Source: Hyperoplus lanceolatus
Lineage: Eukaryota; Chordata; Actinopteri; Uranoscopiformes; Ammodytidae
Reading direction: 5' to 3'
Length of the DNA stretch: 64,000 nt
Assembly: GCA_026929865.2 (NCBI GenBank)
Contig: CM049416.1
Location: forward strand, 14,331,501 to 14,395,500
Shown: piece by piece, positions 18,872-32,546 of the stretch
How positions within the stretch are numbered: the first letter of the stretch is position 1
How the letters are laid out: the number at the start of each line of letters is the position of its first letter
Notes under the pieces: generated by a model
Database searches by the model: none
The model's input: the letters and a program-made list of their open reading frames with translations, nothing else
What the model was told of the DNA's origin: nothing
Made by a program: the position numbers and the translations under genes

Positions 18872-20225
18872 AAGGACTGGTGCGGCATGGCGAGGAGGGA
18901 AGGAGAGAGAAAGAGAGAGAGAAAAGGAAGAGTCCACCTGCGCCCCCCTTCCAGCAGCAGAAAACAACCCTGAGGGAATCTACTACAGTGGGTGAGACGC
19001 AGAGACAATAGTTCATCTCCAAACTTCCTTTTTCTCACACAGGCAGATTTGTCCTTCAGCATCAACACCGGCTTCTGTCTCTTCCTTTCTTATCTACATC
19101 CTCTCCTTCATCCTGCCCTTCTCTTCTTTCTCCACCCTACCGTTTCTTCCCCGCTATCCTTTTTTCCCTCCTTTTTTCCCTCCCTCCTTCCTTCCTTCTC
19201 TCCTGCTCTCTCTTCTCAGCAACTGTCCCTCCCTGCTCTCCTCCCTCCATCCCCCAGAATGAATTAGTAATGACAGTGGTTTGGGTCCACAGTGGTGTAG
19301 GAGAATTGTAATTATAAAAATGTCACTCCTGGTTATGTTAAGAGAATGAGAGAGGAGCCATTACAGTCCGCGACATCTAGATGAAGAGAAATAACTTAAT
19401 TCTACTTCCTTTTTTATTTACAGAGTCTTATCAGTGTCAGCTGGAGAGCTTTAAAAAAGTTGTCAAAGTGAATTACTTTATGTCACAGTGAATTGCATTT
19501 TATGAATGGATTTTTGAATTGACCTTTGGACCGCTCCTGCCTCGGTTTATTCAGGTTCTGAGTGATATACAGTATGTAGTCTTTAAAAAAGTATGTGGAC
19601 TGGATATTGACGGTGTTCTCCTACAGAAGAGGGTTTAATGAAGACAGGGTAGGATATTTGATTTTCCTAAACAAGAATGAAAATGTTCTTGAGAAATGTT
19701 CTGGCTGTTTTGTCCTACTCATCCATCCGTTTAGAAATTCTACAACTAACATTGTTATTTTTCAAATCGATATATTCATGGTCGCTTAGCTGGACAATAC
19801 CCACAACTGCTATATCTGGTTTGGACAGCAAGCAACAAGTACATTTCTTATCTATAGATGACATAATCAATAATGAAATCAGCATCAGAAAGTTAAATTG
19901 TTTTAAGACGCACACCTTCAACATACAATGAAATATACCAGAAACGGCCTTTTTATTCTTTGATAGTGAAACATGCAGCCTTATCATAATTCCCCGCTAT
20001 ATTGTTATTTTATGAAAAACGTATTTGGCTTTGAAAGCAGTGGGGAGTAATGAGGTCTGTCTATATCTTGGCCGGTTGGAGGTGAAGTAAAGGCAGAGCT
20101 GTCACACTGATGTAACAATCTGACCTGAGCAGGGAAACGGTGCCGAGACTCCCATCACACTGACAAAGATGTTCATAAAAGGATTTATATTGGCTGTCAC
20201 GGAGTGTTTAGATTCTTATCAGGGC
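18872..20225. other. Unique non-coding DNA
   Basis: A GA-rich patch (18899-18930) and a long pyrimidine-rich segment (19070-19258) with TCCCTCCTTCC wording are present. No gene is recognised. Overlapping frames at 19595-19987 are AT-rich chance frames. Confidence 0.4.
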
Positions 20226-20248
20226 ATATATATATATATATATATATA
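20226..20248. repeat. (AT)n microsatellite
   Basis: A pure AT tract of about 23 bp lies 75 bp upstream of an AC tract. Confidence 0.97.
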
Positions 20249-20318
20249 GATGCAACATCAATGCACAAGCACAACACACAGACATAGATGGAGAGACAGA
20301 CACATCGCACAGACACAT

Positions 20319-20321
<3 letters not shown>

Positions 20322-20410
<89 letters not shown>
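20322..20410 (+). repeat. (CA)44 microsatellite
   Basis: A pure CA tract of about 89 bp, preceded by CGCACAGACACATCGCG, an alternating-type lead-in. Confidence 0.99.
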
Positions 20411-20412
<2 letters not shown>

Positions 20413-20791
20413 AATCTGCCTCATTCATCTTTGCTATTTCTGCTACTGTGATCAGAGTGATTCCACCAGCTGATCCTGGTTCAGATTTGAGGTATTGGAT
20501 GACAAGAGGAAATCACATAGAACCCCAGATATGATCAGATTCAGGGTCGTCCTCTAATGCCTTGCACAGAAACACAACTAGATCACGTTTTGACACATAA
20601 CACAGGCGGCCTGCTTATCCCATCATTACCGCAGCTCACATTCCCTTTGAAAAGACAGCCTAACCCAATTACCCGCATCCTGTTGCTGACCAAAACAATA
20701 CACGGTTGTGTGACAGTGTATTTGCAGTGTGGGTTTATATCTTGATATTCCAGATAGGTATTATTACACTGGGAGGGATCCTACTGAAGGT

Positions 20792-20794
<3 letters not shown>

Positions 20795-20825
<31 letters not shown>
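20795..20825. repeat. (AT)15 microsatellite
   Basis: A pure AT tract of 31 bp, self-complementary and able to extrude a hairpin. Confidence 0.97.
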
Positions 20826-20826
<1 letters not shown>

Positions 20827-22363
20827 TGGTGTACAATGTATCTTGGATTTTTATCCCCTGTACCTTTAAAGACATTAAGACTGTCTGATAGTGCCCGATA
20901 TCACATTTAATAAACACCGGCACATCAATCACAGGGTTTTTATTTGTAGAGCAATAAAAATATTGATTCCGGGAGTCGGCATATTGCCCAGATGAAACTT
21001 GATTTTATGGATCCTTAGCCATTATCACTTGTCACTCTTTCTGCAGTTACATTTGTCCTCACAAAATCCAATGGCTGATCTTACATGGTGTTGACACCAG
21101 CTTTGCTATGTCTACTATCAGCGTATCATACAGTACCAATTGGCAACCAACAGTGTAGGGTTATAAACAACGCTGTTAAATACATTTAATTTAAGTCAAA
21201 GTAACTGATTTACAATCGTATTATTTATTTCATAGTACAACTTGAATGCTGGAAAGGTTGAATTAAGACAAATCAGCCTGGATTTTATAAGAAAAAAAAG
21301 TACATTGGAGCATTTTCAGAACCACTGACGTACTAAACACCATTTCTATCTTTTTCCTCAGTCGAGTGAATAAAGAAACACAAAAATAAGCAAGTTCATT
21401 AGAATAAATGCAGTGCGCCGGAGAAGCTTTTATAATCTAATTTTGCATCTGTGGGGAACATAATAAAGAGAGATTGGTTGGAAAGATGGAGGCATATATG
21501 GAGGGATGAAGTAGTGTTACGGTGCAAGAGCCATTCATTAACAGAATCCATTAGTGTAGAAATGAACAGTGGAAAGAATACAAACAGGAAAGACTAATTA
21601 CGATGTACTAACTTGATACAGCACAGGTGGCTTTTACACATGTCTATGTGCGGATTAATATGCGTGGGCACCCGCTGCCATGTGTGTTTCATAGAAGAGG
21701 CTTACAAAAGTCATAAACACGACATTGCTGAGAGTGTTATCAGGCCTCTCTCAAGGTTGCCATGCGCGACTTTAATTAACACACACTGCCAGAGGGAGGC
21801 TCCACGGATACAAGAGCAACGCAACCCAAATTCTCTATCAGTGTTCCGACAACATTGCTGCAGGCCGGTAGCCTTTATGCTTATTCCCACTGAGATGCAC
21901 CAGCAATAAATCAAACTGAAAGAGTATCCAGGCACACTTGCACTTCATGTGGAGGCATTTTTCTGAACACCAGGTTTAACACTAATACAGTTTGTCAAGA
22001 GAGCAGGTGTTTAGTCCTTTCAATATGCTAAGGAAACGTTTAAAAGCACTTTGTCAAGGTCAAGTTGTTACTGTGAGAGATACCTATGGCGACAGTATGT
22101 ATATGTACGTTTTTATTGTTTCAAAATTCAGAACAATTGTAAGATTTCTAAACTTACAGCCAAAACAGATGCTTTTGAAAATAGCAAATGCTTTTCTCTC
22201 TCTGTGCGTAGAAAGGGAGAGAGAGTGTGTTCTCACTGATGTCTGAAACATGTCCTTGAGCAAAGCAGTGTGTGAGGAACAGAAGATAAGACCTGTCTGT
22301 GCACACACACGCCTACCAAATTCATTTTCCACACAGTAACGTATAGACACACTCCCCCTCTCC
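20826..22363. other. Unique non-coding DNA
   Basis: No gene is recognised. Positions 21600-21900 contain a 98-codon plus frame without any motif. Confidence 0.4.
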
Positions 22364-22384
22364 CTCTCTCTCTCTCTCTCTCTC
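22364..22384 (+). repeat. (CT)n microsatellite
   Basis: A short pure CT tract of about 21 bp. Confidence 0.95.
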
Positions 22385-22546
22385 ACATGCACACACAGAA
22401 CCATAGAGACCACAGCACAGCCCAGATCACAAACACCGACCTGTTGTCTTTCTATCACATACATGCACTGGTGCACAACCAAACACACTCTTGTTGATTG
22501 GGCTCAAGTAAACACACACCTTGTACAAATGTAATCTGCAAAAGAA

Positions 22547-22652
<106 letters not shown>

Positions 22653-23481
22653 TTCCATATGCAAGCAGATAAACATATAGAGATCCACATCAGTATTACC
22701 ATAGAGACACTTTTCTTGAACCATTCCATCGCTCCATTATAACTCGAGTCTCTCATATCCTACGGGAAAAACCTCCATTTATCTCTGTGAGTTATGAAGA
22801 TGCATAAATAACCTACAGCACAATGTAAAGCCAATTCTAAAGTGGGAAATCCTTCACCGCTAGAGTTCAGAGAAACATTGGAGAATAAAAGGAGTTAAAA
22901 GGGGTAAAGGGCAGAAAACAGGCGGTGGAAAGCATAGCATACAATTTATGTACAAACAACTTGAACCTATAATAAAAACCTATACTGTACTTCAAATACC
23001 AGTCAGTCAAATCATTAACCTACTGGAAAGGCTCCTTCAAAAAGTATTGTAATTTGTTCAAATAACAGGCATGTCATTGAAGCATGTCGAGTTGGATAAG
23101 GGAAGCAAGACAGGCAGCAGAAAAGATAAAAACAAAAAAAACAACCTTGATGAAAAGTTAAAGCAAGCAACAAAGGTAAGAAAGAAAATGTAATTAAAAC
23201 TTAAGCCAGAACAGGTTGAAAGACAAAATCAATGATAAAAAAAGGAAGGAGATAAACAGAGGCAGATCTGCAGATTGAATTTTGCAAAGCATGGCTGCAA
23301 TGCAACATACAATTCTGCTCATAAATAGTGAAAACAAAAGTAAGGAACAAAGGAAGGGGAGAGTGACTAGAAAAGAGGAGAAGAGAAAGGAGGAGAGCAT
23401 GTTTCCACTAGTGCTGAGTCCCCCATGTGTCTGACCGTCCAATGGATGATTTATGGCGAGCATTGTCTAGCAGTGTAATTG

Positions 23482-23492
23482 GCCGCCATGTT
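23482..23492 (-). promoter_or_regulatory. YY1-like motif
   Basis: GCCGCCATGTT on the plus strand reads AACATGGCGGC on the minus strand, which fits the YY1 consensus AANATGGCGGC. YY1 sites of this kind often lie close to transcription starts, but here no gene is recognised next to it. Confidence 0.4.
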
Positions 23493-23493
23493 G

Positions 23494-23512
23494 GTTTCCC
23501 ACAGTGGGAAAC
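23494..23512. promoter_or_regulatory. Head-to-head TTCCCAC/GTGGGAA inverted pair
   Basis: GTTTCCCAC and GTGGGAAAC are perfect 9-bp inverted arms separated by a single A. Each arm contains GTGGGAA, the core recognised by the Notch effector RBPJ/CSL. The 1-nt gap is much shorter than that of classic paired CSL sites (about 16 nt), so simultaneous binding is doubtful. It abuts the YY1-like motif. Confidence 0.35.
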
Positions 23513-23744
23513 GAGAACAGGAGCAAAGCTGTGATATTTCAGGACTTGTGTGGACTGTGTCCAAATAGCGGCGATCTACAGAGACAAGTGGAAGGTAAGG
23601 GAGTGGAGAGGCCAATGGGGAAAAGGGAGGGATGGTGATAGCACAGTAAAAGACAAGAAGCCACACTAACAAAGGCTTCTCTCGCATCTAGGTGAAACTA
23701 ATGAACACTAGCACATATTCACATAGAGCAGGTATTGCTATATT

Positions 23745-25524
<1,780 letters not shown>

Positions 25525-25588
25525 TAGAGAGTGAGAGAGAGAGAGAGAGAGTGAGAGTGAGAGTGAGCGAGAGAGAGAGAGAGAGAGT
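25525..25588 (+). repeat. Compound GA/GAGT microsatellite
   Basis: GA runs are interspersed with GTGAGA and GCGAGA units, about 64 bp in all. It lies between the two local duplicate copies. Confidence 0.95.
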
Positions 25589-25605
25589 TGTATGTGACTG
25601 GACCG

Positions 25606-25655
25606 GGCCAATTACTCCTCCCTTTAATGAGTGAATGTCACGTTCCTTTGCTCTC
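25606..25655. repeat. Local duplicate, copy B
   Basis: GGCCAATTACTCCTCCCTTT then AATGAGTGAATGTCACGTTC and CTTTGCTCTC is the second copy of the 25381 segment, in direct orientation about 225 bp away. AATTAC and TTTAATGAG are homeodomain-type words kept in or near both copies. Confidence 0.6.
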
Positions 25656-25894
25656 TTAACACAACATAAGGACATTAAGGACATATGGAGAGAAGTGAGG
25701 GAAGATAGTGATAAGAATAAAATGTATACATGTATATAATAAAAGAAATAAGGCTAGAAAAATAGTGAAGATAATAAATGGGAAAACAAGGGGGGAATAC
25801 ATTGAAAGCCTTCAAATAAGCTGTAAACTAAAGCTGTGAAAGGTTTGGCACAACAGCCTCAGACACAGTTAAGGTCTCCATGCATGTATGCCAA

Positions 25895-26579
<685 letters not shown>

Positions 26580-26637
26580 ACGCGCGTGCGTGCGTGCATG
26601 CACAAACGCGCGCACACACACGAACACACACACACTA
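26580..26637. repeat. Mixed CG/TG/CA alternating tract
   Basis: ACGCGCGTGCGTGCGTGCAT then GCACAAACGCGCGCACACAC and further CA units. It is nearly continuous purine-pyrimidine alternation with CG steps, the sequence type that most readily adopts Z-DNA. Confidence 0.85.
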
Positions 26638-27803
26638 GACTAAAGAGTTCAGATCCAAACTTCTGTCCAAGCAGCATTGAAACAAACCTGCTAAAAACTT
26701 TCTGTCGGAAGCAGGTGTGGATAAATATTCATGAATGGAGCAAGAATCCGTTTGCCATTCCGGCTACTATTGTATGAGTGAGTGATACATTGTGTGTTTG
26801 CTTTTGTGCGAGTGGTTGAGCGTGCTTCCGTATATCTGTGTTTTTGCGCAGGTGGAAAGCAGCCATTGCTCAGAGAAGGACTAACTAATGAAATACAGGC
26901 AGGGGGTGAAAACAAAAAGCTGACCAACTGCCGTTCTGAATATTCATAAGGTGTGGAGTGACTCACAGCTAATCAGCAGGAAAGAAAAGATCAGGGCTTT
27001 TCTTCCAAGAATTTCTGTTCAATGTTTATCAGATTTGATATGAGCTTGGAACAATATTGCAAGACATGATCAGTAGTTTACTGAGTCTTCCAAAGCAAGG
27101 ACTTTAAATGTGATCTTTTAAAGCATAATAGACCTCCATGGAAGCTGCCATGCACTTTTAGCATCACAACTTTAAATCACGGTAACCAAAACAGGTCAGT
27201 AGGCTAGCTAGAGACGGGAGGAAAATTAAGGGTCAGCCATTGGCAATGAAAAGAAAACTCCTGGTATATTATGACTGTGGTCTTCATGTTAGTTCTTGTA
27301 GTTGTACTTCTTGTTGGCCAGAATCTTTATTGCTTGTGATAACATTTAACTCACCAAAATAATTGCTGTGATGGAGAATCCAGGTGACATGGCTACAACA
27401 CATTCTGACAAGACACAAACTAAGCACAAGGGTTAAGATGATCAGCTGTAAACAATCCAACAGTGCACTACATAAATCACTGTTTAGAGGTGAAACTATA
27501 AGGGAGAGCACCCGGGAACAGCAACTATGTGCCAAATAAAAGTATACAGTCTGTCAAAGGTGAAGTAGGAAGCTGGTCTATAACTGTGATTGATGTTAAC
27601 AGCGGACATTTTGGGTGATAAATTTGTTATTATTTGCCCTTGTTTTCTTTTTCAAATAAATTTGGCGAAAAGCTAGGGGCTTGTTTTTTCCTGTTCCTTA
27701 CTGTGATGAGTTTCTACCACTCACCCTTTGCAGGTGTGTTTACATTTGTGATTACAGCAAATAACTGTTAGTCAGCCTTAAAAATCTCTGAAAATCTTTG
27801 GAG
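26638..27803. other. Unique non-coding DNA upstream of the LINE remnant
   Basis: No gene is recognised. The last 200-250 bp could include 5' sequence of the LINE that follows, but I cannot define its 5' end. Confidence 0.4.
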
Positions 27804-28626
27804 ATGTCCAAAAAAGGAAAAAACATTGATAAGGGAAAGGAGGAAGACAAAGATTTGGGAAGAATTGAAAAACAGTTGGCAGACTGATGAGAGAAAGAAA
27901 AGTGAGAGGGAGACGGAGAGCACGGAAACTGAGCTGGTGGGATTATGGACGAATGGTTGGGGTTTTGTGCAAAAATTAAAGAAAAAATTGCAGCGGTCTG
28001 AAGCCCTGTTGATCGAATTGAAGGAACTTCAAGCCGTGAATGTGAAGAAAGATCAGCTCTTGAAAGAGCTTGGAGATAAAATTGATGACCAAGATCAACA
28101 AGCAAAAAACAGAGATGTGATAATAACGGTTTGGACATTAAACCAAGGTCGTATGTAGCTGCCGTGAGTGGAGAAGAAGAGGGCGATACAAGGAATGTGT
28201 CGGTGGATAACCAGGTTGAAAGGTTCCTGAGAAGCAAAGGCATTAGTCTGGATCTGGAGAACGTGGAGTCTTGTTTTCTTCTCCCGAAGGGAAAATTGCC
28301 AAAAGCGTGCTGTTATTCTGAAATTTGTGAGTAGAAAGCATAAGATAAATTTGCTCAGTCAAGGCAAGAAGCTTAAAGGCGAACAAATTGGAAGAGTGAA
28401 AACTTAACCAAGAGAAATGCTAACCTGGCCTACCAAGCGAGAGGGTTAAAAAAATGTGGACGGGTCCAACAAACATGGACAAGAGATGGAAAATCTTCAT
28501 CAAAATGAATGGAGCTACACCCAAGAAGCTAAAATTGTGCAAATCAGAACGGAGGAGGATCTGGTTCAATTCCGGAGGGAAGAGGACCTGATCAACCCAA
28601 GCAGCAAGAATGAGCAACATACCTGA
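27804..28626 (+). pseudogene. Decayed L1-like LINE ORF1
   Basis: This is the broken first ORF of a non-LTR retrotransposon. ORF1 proteins of the L1 type are RNA-binding chaperones that coat the element's RNA. A start-like MSKKGKNIDKGKEEDKDLGR (27804 onward) leads into a Glu/Lys-rich coiled coil (about 27880-28130, with LKELQAVNVKKDQLLKELGD). Then come GLDIKPRSYVAAVSGE, NQVERFLRSKGISLDLENVE (28216 onward), AVILKFVSRKHKINLLSQGK (about 28305-28370), NLTKRNANLAYQARGLKK (28401 onward), KIFIKMNGATP, and a C-terminal TEEDLVQFRREEDLIN ending at TGA 28624-28626. This order matches the coiled coil, RRM and C-terminal domain of L1-type ORF1 proteins common in fish. The frame is broken near 27884, 28130, 28305, 28395, 28492 and 28540, so no functional protein can be made. 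The clade (L1 versus Tx1) is not resolved. Confidence 0.85.
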
Positions 28627-29185
28627 TGGGATAAATTATCATGAAAGTCTGGAGTTATTAGCTAATCTTTACGAGGAACCTAGATTATCAGACCCAAATG
28701 ACATTAAAGCATGGACAATTTGAATTAAAGTTGGCATGGTCTTTGAATTAAAGGGATTTAAACTGGTTTGTGTCATAATATAAGGTTTGAAATTGTAAAT
28801 ACAATGTGCTCTGCTATTGATAACCTAATGGAATGTGTGACTATTGAAATTTAAATGAAAGATACATGTTAATTATCAGCTGTGTGTTCAGAACACCCGA
28901 GTTAAAATTGGAAGACTTTCTCTGACTGAAGAATTTGTAAATACACTGCATGTTATGGGACTGTAGCCAAGGTCAGCAGACACACTGACTGTTTTGAATA
29001 CTTTTGCAGAGGTGTTTAGGCTACTAGAGAAGAAATGGACAAGGCCATATCTGCATTGTCACAGGGAGAGAGGAAAATAGAGACCTAAAATTATTTGTGT
29101 ATTAGAATGAATCTTCTTAAAAAAAAAAAAAAAAAAAAAAAAATGTTCTAACTGTAGTAGCTGTGTATCTGTGTATCTGAATCTT
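28627..29185. other. Segment between LINE ORF1 and LINE 3' tail
   Basis: No endonuclease or reverse transcriptase motif is seen where ORF2 should follow. A 37-codon frame (28610-28723, MSNIPDGINYHESLELL...) overlaps the ORF1 stop; it may be element-derived, but I do not recognise it. The remainder is AT-rich and ends in a run of 25 A at 29119-29143. Confidence 0.5.
29119..29143 (+). repeat. Poly(A) run of 25
   Basis: A pure A run lies within the LINE region. It may be the tail of one insertion, with a second LINE 3' end inserted just downstream, or a homopolymer expansion inside a single element. Confidence 0.9.
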
Positions 29186-29317
29186 ATGGCAGTGGGGGCG
29201 GGACTCGATAAGCCTTTGGCTTCTCCTGCTACCCTTCGGACGATAACACAAAGTAATATGTATGAATATGCAATGTGAAAATTATGTATTATGTGTAATT
29301 GTCCGGAAGAATAATAA

Positions 29318-29356
<39 letters not shown>
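29186..29356 (+). mobile_element. LINE 3' tail with (AAAT)n end
   Basis: GGCGGGACTCGATAAGCCTT, then TGGCTTCTCCTGCTACCC and CTTCGGAC (29234-29241), an AT-rich spacer, GTCCGGAAG (29301-29309), and AAT/AAAT repeats (29310-29356). This is the characteristic 3' end of L1/Tx1-like elements in fishes, where a CGGAC...GTCCG pair precedes the AATAAA-like tandem tail. It matches the ORF1 remnant in strand, so the two may be one internally deleted copy. Confidence 0.75.
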
Positions 29357-31609
29357 GTACAGCAGCATGTTAGTGATTGAAATGACAACTGATAAATAAA
29401 AGTGAAGTGGAATGATAGACAATGAACCCGAATGAACATTTCAAGGAACAGTGACAGCAGCTTCACCAACATGCAAGGGATTTTGGTAAAACAGACATAA
29501 ACACTAAACTTTCCTAGCAAATATCATAGCTATTACACTGTGTATCTGTATCTCTCTTTCCCTCTCTCTAACACATATCAGGTTCAAAGACTTCTTCTAC
29601 TTGAATGGGGCGCTTTATCAAAGCCTGGCATCTAAAAATGTGAGTGACACGTTTCTCAAATGGCAGACACACTAACTCGCACACATACGCACAGACGCAG
29701 ACATGCATACTATCACACTAAAATGTTGTCACGCCACACACTACAAAGACCAAAAGCACATTCTTTCGGATGGTAGGACATTACCATGGAAACACTTTTC
29801 AACAGCTGGTTTTGGATGCCGGAACTATGCTGGTATTCAGCCCTACATAATTGAAGCCCCATTTAGATGAGCTTTGTCCACTTTGTGATCTAGTGTGGGG
29901 CTATGGCACGTCATACATATTTTAAAAGGCAAGAGAAGGAAATGGACTAAGGGATGCTCCATTGTAGCTGTTGCAAAGAAAATTGATGGTGGACATTGGA
30001 CAAGTAAATTATGCGAGTTCCGAAAAAGGTCAGATGAGGTGAACCCGGTAAGAGGATATGGATTGAGGAGGATTGAGAGAAAGATGGAGAAGTTGAGACA
30101 AGGGGATATCAAACACACAAGAGACAAAGAGCAGGGAAGAGAGGTAAACTGTGAGAAAATCATATTGTTTCACCCAGAGAGAAAACGTTAAATTATTTAT
30201 GTCATCCTTTGTTTTCCCACCCAATCAGTTAGGATTGTGCACTTATTCCTGTGAGTGGGGGAGCGAGCAAGAAGAGAGCTATAGAAGGAAGGAGGCACAC
30301 AGAAGTAAAAAGATTGAGAGAGAATCTGGGAAATGAGAGCGCTGAGACACTTGACATGATTGGCATTCCAAATGTGATACTGAGATAGCTGTGAGACCGG
30401 CAGCTCACTATGGCTTCAATAATAATACTGATAGTTATAATAATGGCTTTCACAGTTGGACCCACATGGCCGTGGCAGAGCGCTGTAGCGGAATCTGCTT
30501 AAGATATTTATACCCACCTTTACAATAATTCATTAACATCCTCTCTTCAGCTCAAAACAAGAAGGTAACTATATCATATATTTACTATTATGTAGACCTG
30601 TTTCACCTCATACATCTCAATATGTTTATGTGTCCCCTTGAATCACTATGTTCATGCTGACTTTCAACTAATTTAAGCTTGCTTGAATACGCCTCAAAAG
30701 AAAATATGCAATGTTGACTAAATTGTGTCTATTAAAAAATTGAAGGGGTAGTTTATTGGTTTAGTTTAGGAGGTGCTTGTGGTAACTATAGCTTCCTCTT
30801 ATATCAATGCAATCTCATACATTTAGGTTGATGCATTTTAAATAATTAAACTTAAATAACTTTAGTAACTTATTTTCTTTGCAGTAAGAAGTGATTCATG
30901 TTACAGGTGCCTATGACCTCTAAATCAATAAACCTATGAGAGTTGACTGTGCAGGAAGAGTTGCCTCAAGGTCTACGCGTGTGTACGTGCATGACTGTAT
31001 GACCTCGACGTGTCTGAGCTTGTCAGTCAGTATAGTATGACAGTGGAAAGAGAAAGAGAGAGAGAGAGAGAAACAATGAGTCAGCAAACACCCACAATGA
31101 ATTTCAATCAAGCCAGATGGGCTGCTGCTGCTGTGTCATGAAAAATATACCCAGACCTGCTTTCAGCACGAAAAAAGCTACACACAGCTAGGCAAGAGGG
31201 GAAAAATGAGCACTAAACCCTAAACAACATGACTGCACTTCAGGTTTGACAGAGAAGTATGTGATCATTTTACAGTTGTTTATAGCTTTTCAAGTTTATT
31301 GCATTTTGCCTGAAATCCTCATTTCAAATCTACACTATACATGCATGCATGTTTTTCCTTTAGATTTACAGTATCTAATGTACTATATAAACACCTGCAG
31401 TCAGAAGCATTTTTCCATACAATCTATCAAAAGCTCCAGAGTTTAATTCCCTTGGGTGCCATTTGGTTACCAGATTGTACCCCAGTTTTTTTCTGGGATA
31501 ACTCCAATGCAACAAATAATTCCTCTAAATTCTGAGATGTTTTTCTCCCTGTTTTCTTCTCTACCTCTACTGACCCATCTTCCCCTTTTTTCCCCCCCCC
31601 CTCTTCCAG
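29357..31609. other. Unique non-coding DNA
   Basis: No gene is recognised. A 98-codon plus frame at 29895-30191 and a 106-codon minus frame opposite it (29843-30163) have no motif. Confidence 0.4.
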
Positions 31610-31676
31610 CTGCCAAGCCTGCTGCTCCAGCGCATCTCCTCCAGCTAAGCCAAGGAGTGATCACACCCAGCCCATG
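31610..31676 (+). other. Candidate terminal coding exon (weak)
   Basis: A long pyrimidine tract (31575-31606) followed by CAG (31607-31609) makes a strong splice-acceptor profile. After it, a phase-1 frame reads AKPAAPAHLLQLSQGVITPS and stops at TGA about 31675-31677. The segment is more GC-rich than its surroundings. No family is recognised, no polyadenylation signal was identified, and pyrimidine tracts plus AG are frequent in this genome, so this is only a candidate. Confidence 0.12.
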
Positions 31677-32531
31677 ACACCATGCTGGGACACGTGGCAA
31701 TTTTCCCTGCTACACATCTCATCTGCCTAAATTAGCATGCATTACACTCACACATGAGTAGTTCAATTGTGTGGGAGGATGACAGCGTACACTGAGATTT
31801 CCAGGGTTGGATTGGAAGGCGCTTTTGAGGAAGGGGTGAGAGCAGTTGCACCAAGTTAGTACGGCAGAAAGAGCGGAAAAGAAAGAAGGGTGGAAGGATT
31901 TAAAAAAAATACATAACAGAGAGTAAGGGAGAAAAGAGTGCAAATCCAAGCCCAGGTAAGTATGAAAAGAAAAAAAATCACAGGTTGTCCTGCTCACTTG
32001 CTTTTTCTCTCTTGACACCATCACACCCCGCTTATAACAGCTGACGGATTAAGTGCTTCTCATCTTGTGGCACGTTTTTTCACCAAAGAGATAGCAATTG
32101 AAAATCTTTCTTAAAAGTCCCGTTAAGAGCTTAACAGCCTCCTTTGTAATGGGGGGAGGAAACAGGCCGAGTAAAAGGTCAACAGGCTTCCACTTTAAGT
32201 CTTGATGATAACAGCAAGAATGGCAGCACACGTTGGCATGATAATTCCTATGGTAACGTACGTATGTCCCATTCTGTATGTATTCTCTGCAAAAGCTTCA
32301 CAGCTAGAGAGTCGTTGCACACACTGACAGAAAGGAGAGTTAGTATTTATAGTATGTCCAGTGTGGTGGATAGGAATAATCCTCAGGCTAGTCTTAACTC
32401 TAGGTACTTCAACACAATACATATTCACTACAGTACTGGATAAATGGAGAAAACTATAGGAAAGTTAATGTGAAAGAGAAAATGAGAGGATTACTAAGTT
32501 ATTAATCCGGCCCTAATGACTGTAAAGTCAG
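31677..32531. other. Unique non-coding DNA
   Basis: No gene, RNA or repeat family is recognised. Confidence 0.4.
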
Positions 32532-32546
32532 GTTACCATTGGCAAC
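32532..32546. promoter_or_regulatory. RFX-type X-box motif with 3-nt spacer
   Basis: GTTACC-ATT-GGCAAC fits GTNRCC-N3-RGYAAC exactly. It lies in AT-rich unique DNA with no gene recognised nearby. Confidence 0.4.

Noticed and set aside
27752..28243. 163-codon minus-strand open frame
   Set aside because: It is the antisense shadow of the LINE ORF1 remnant, whose plus-strand protein homology is clear.
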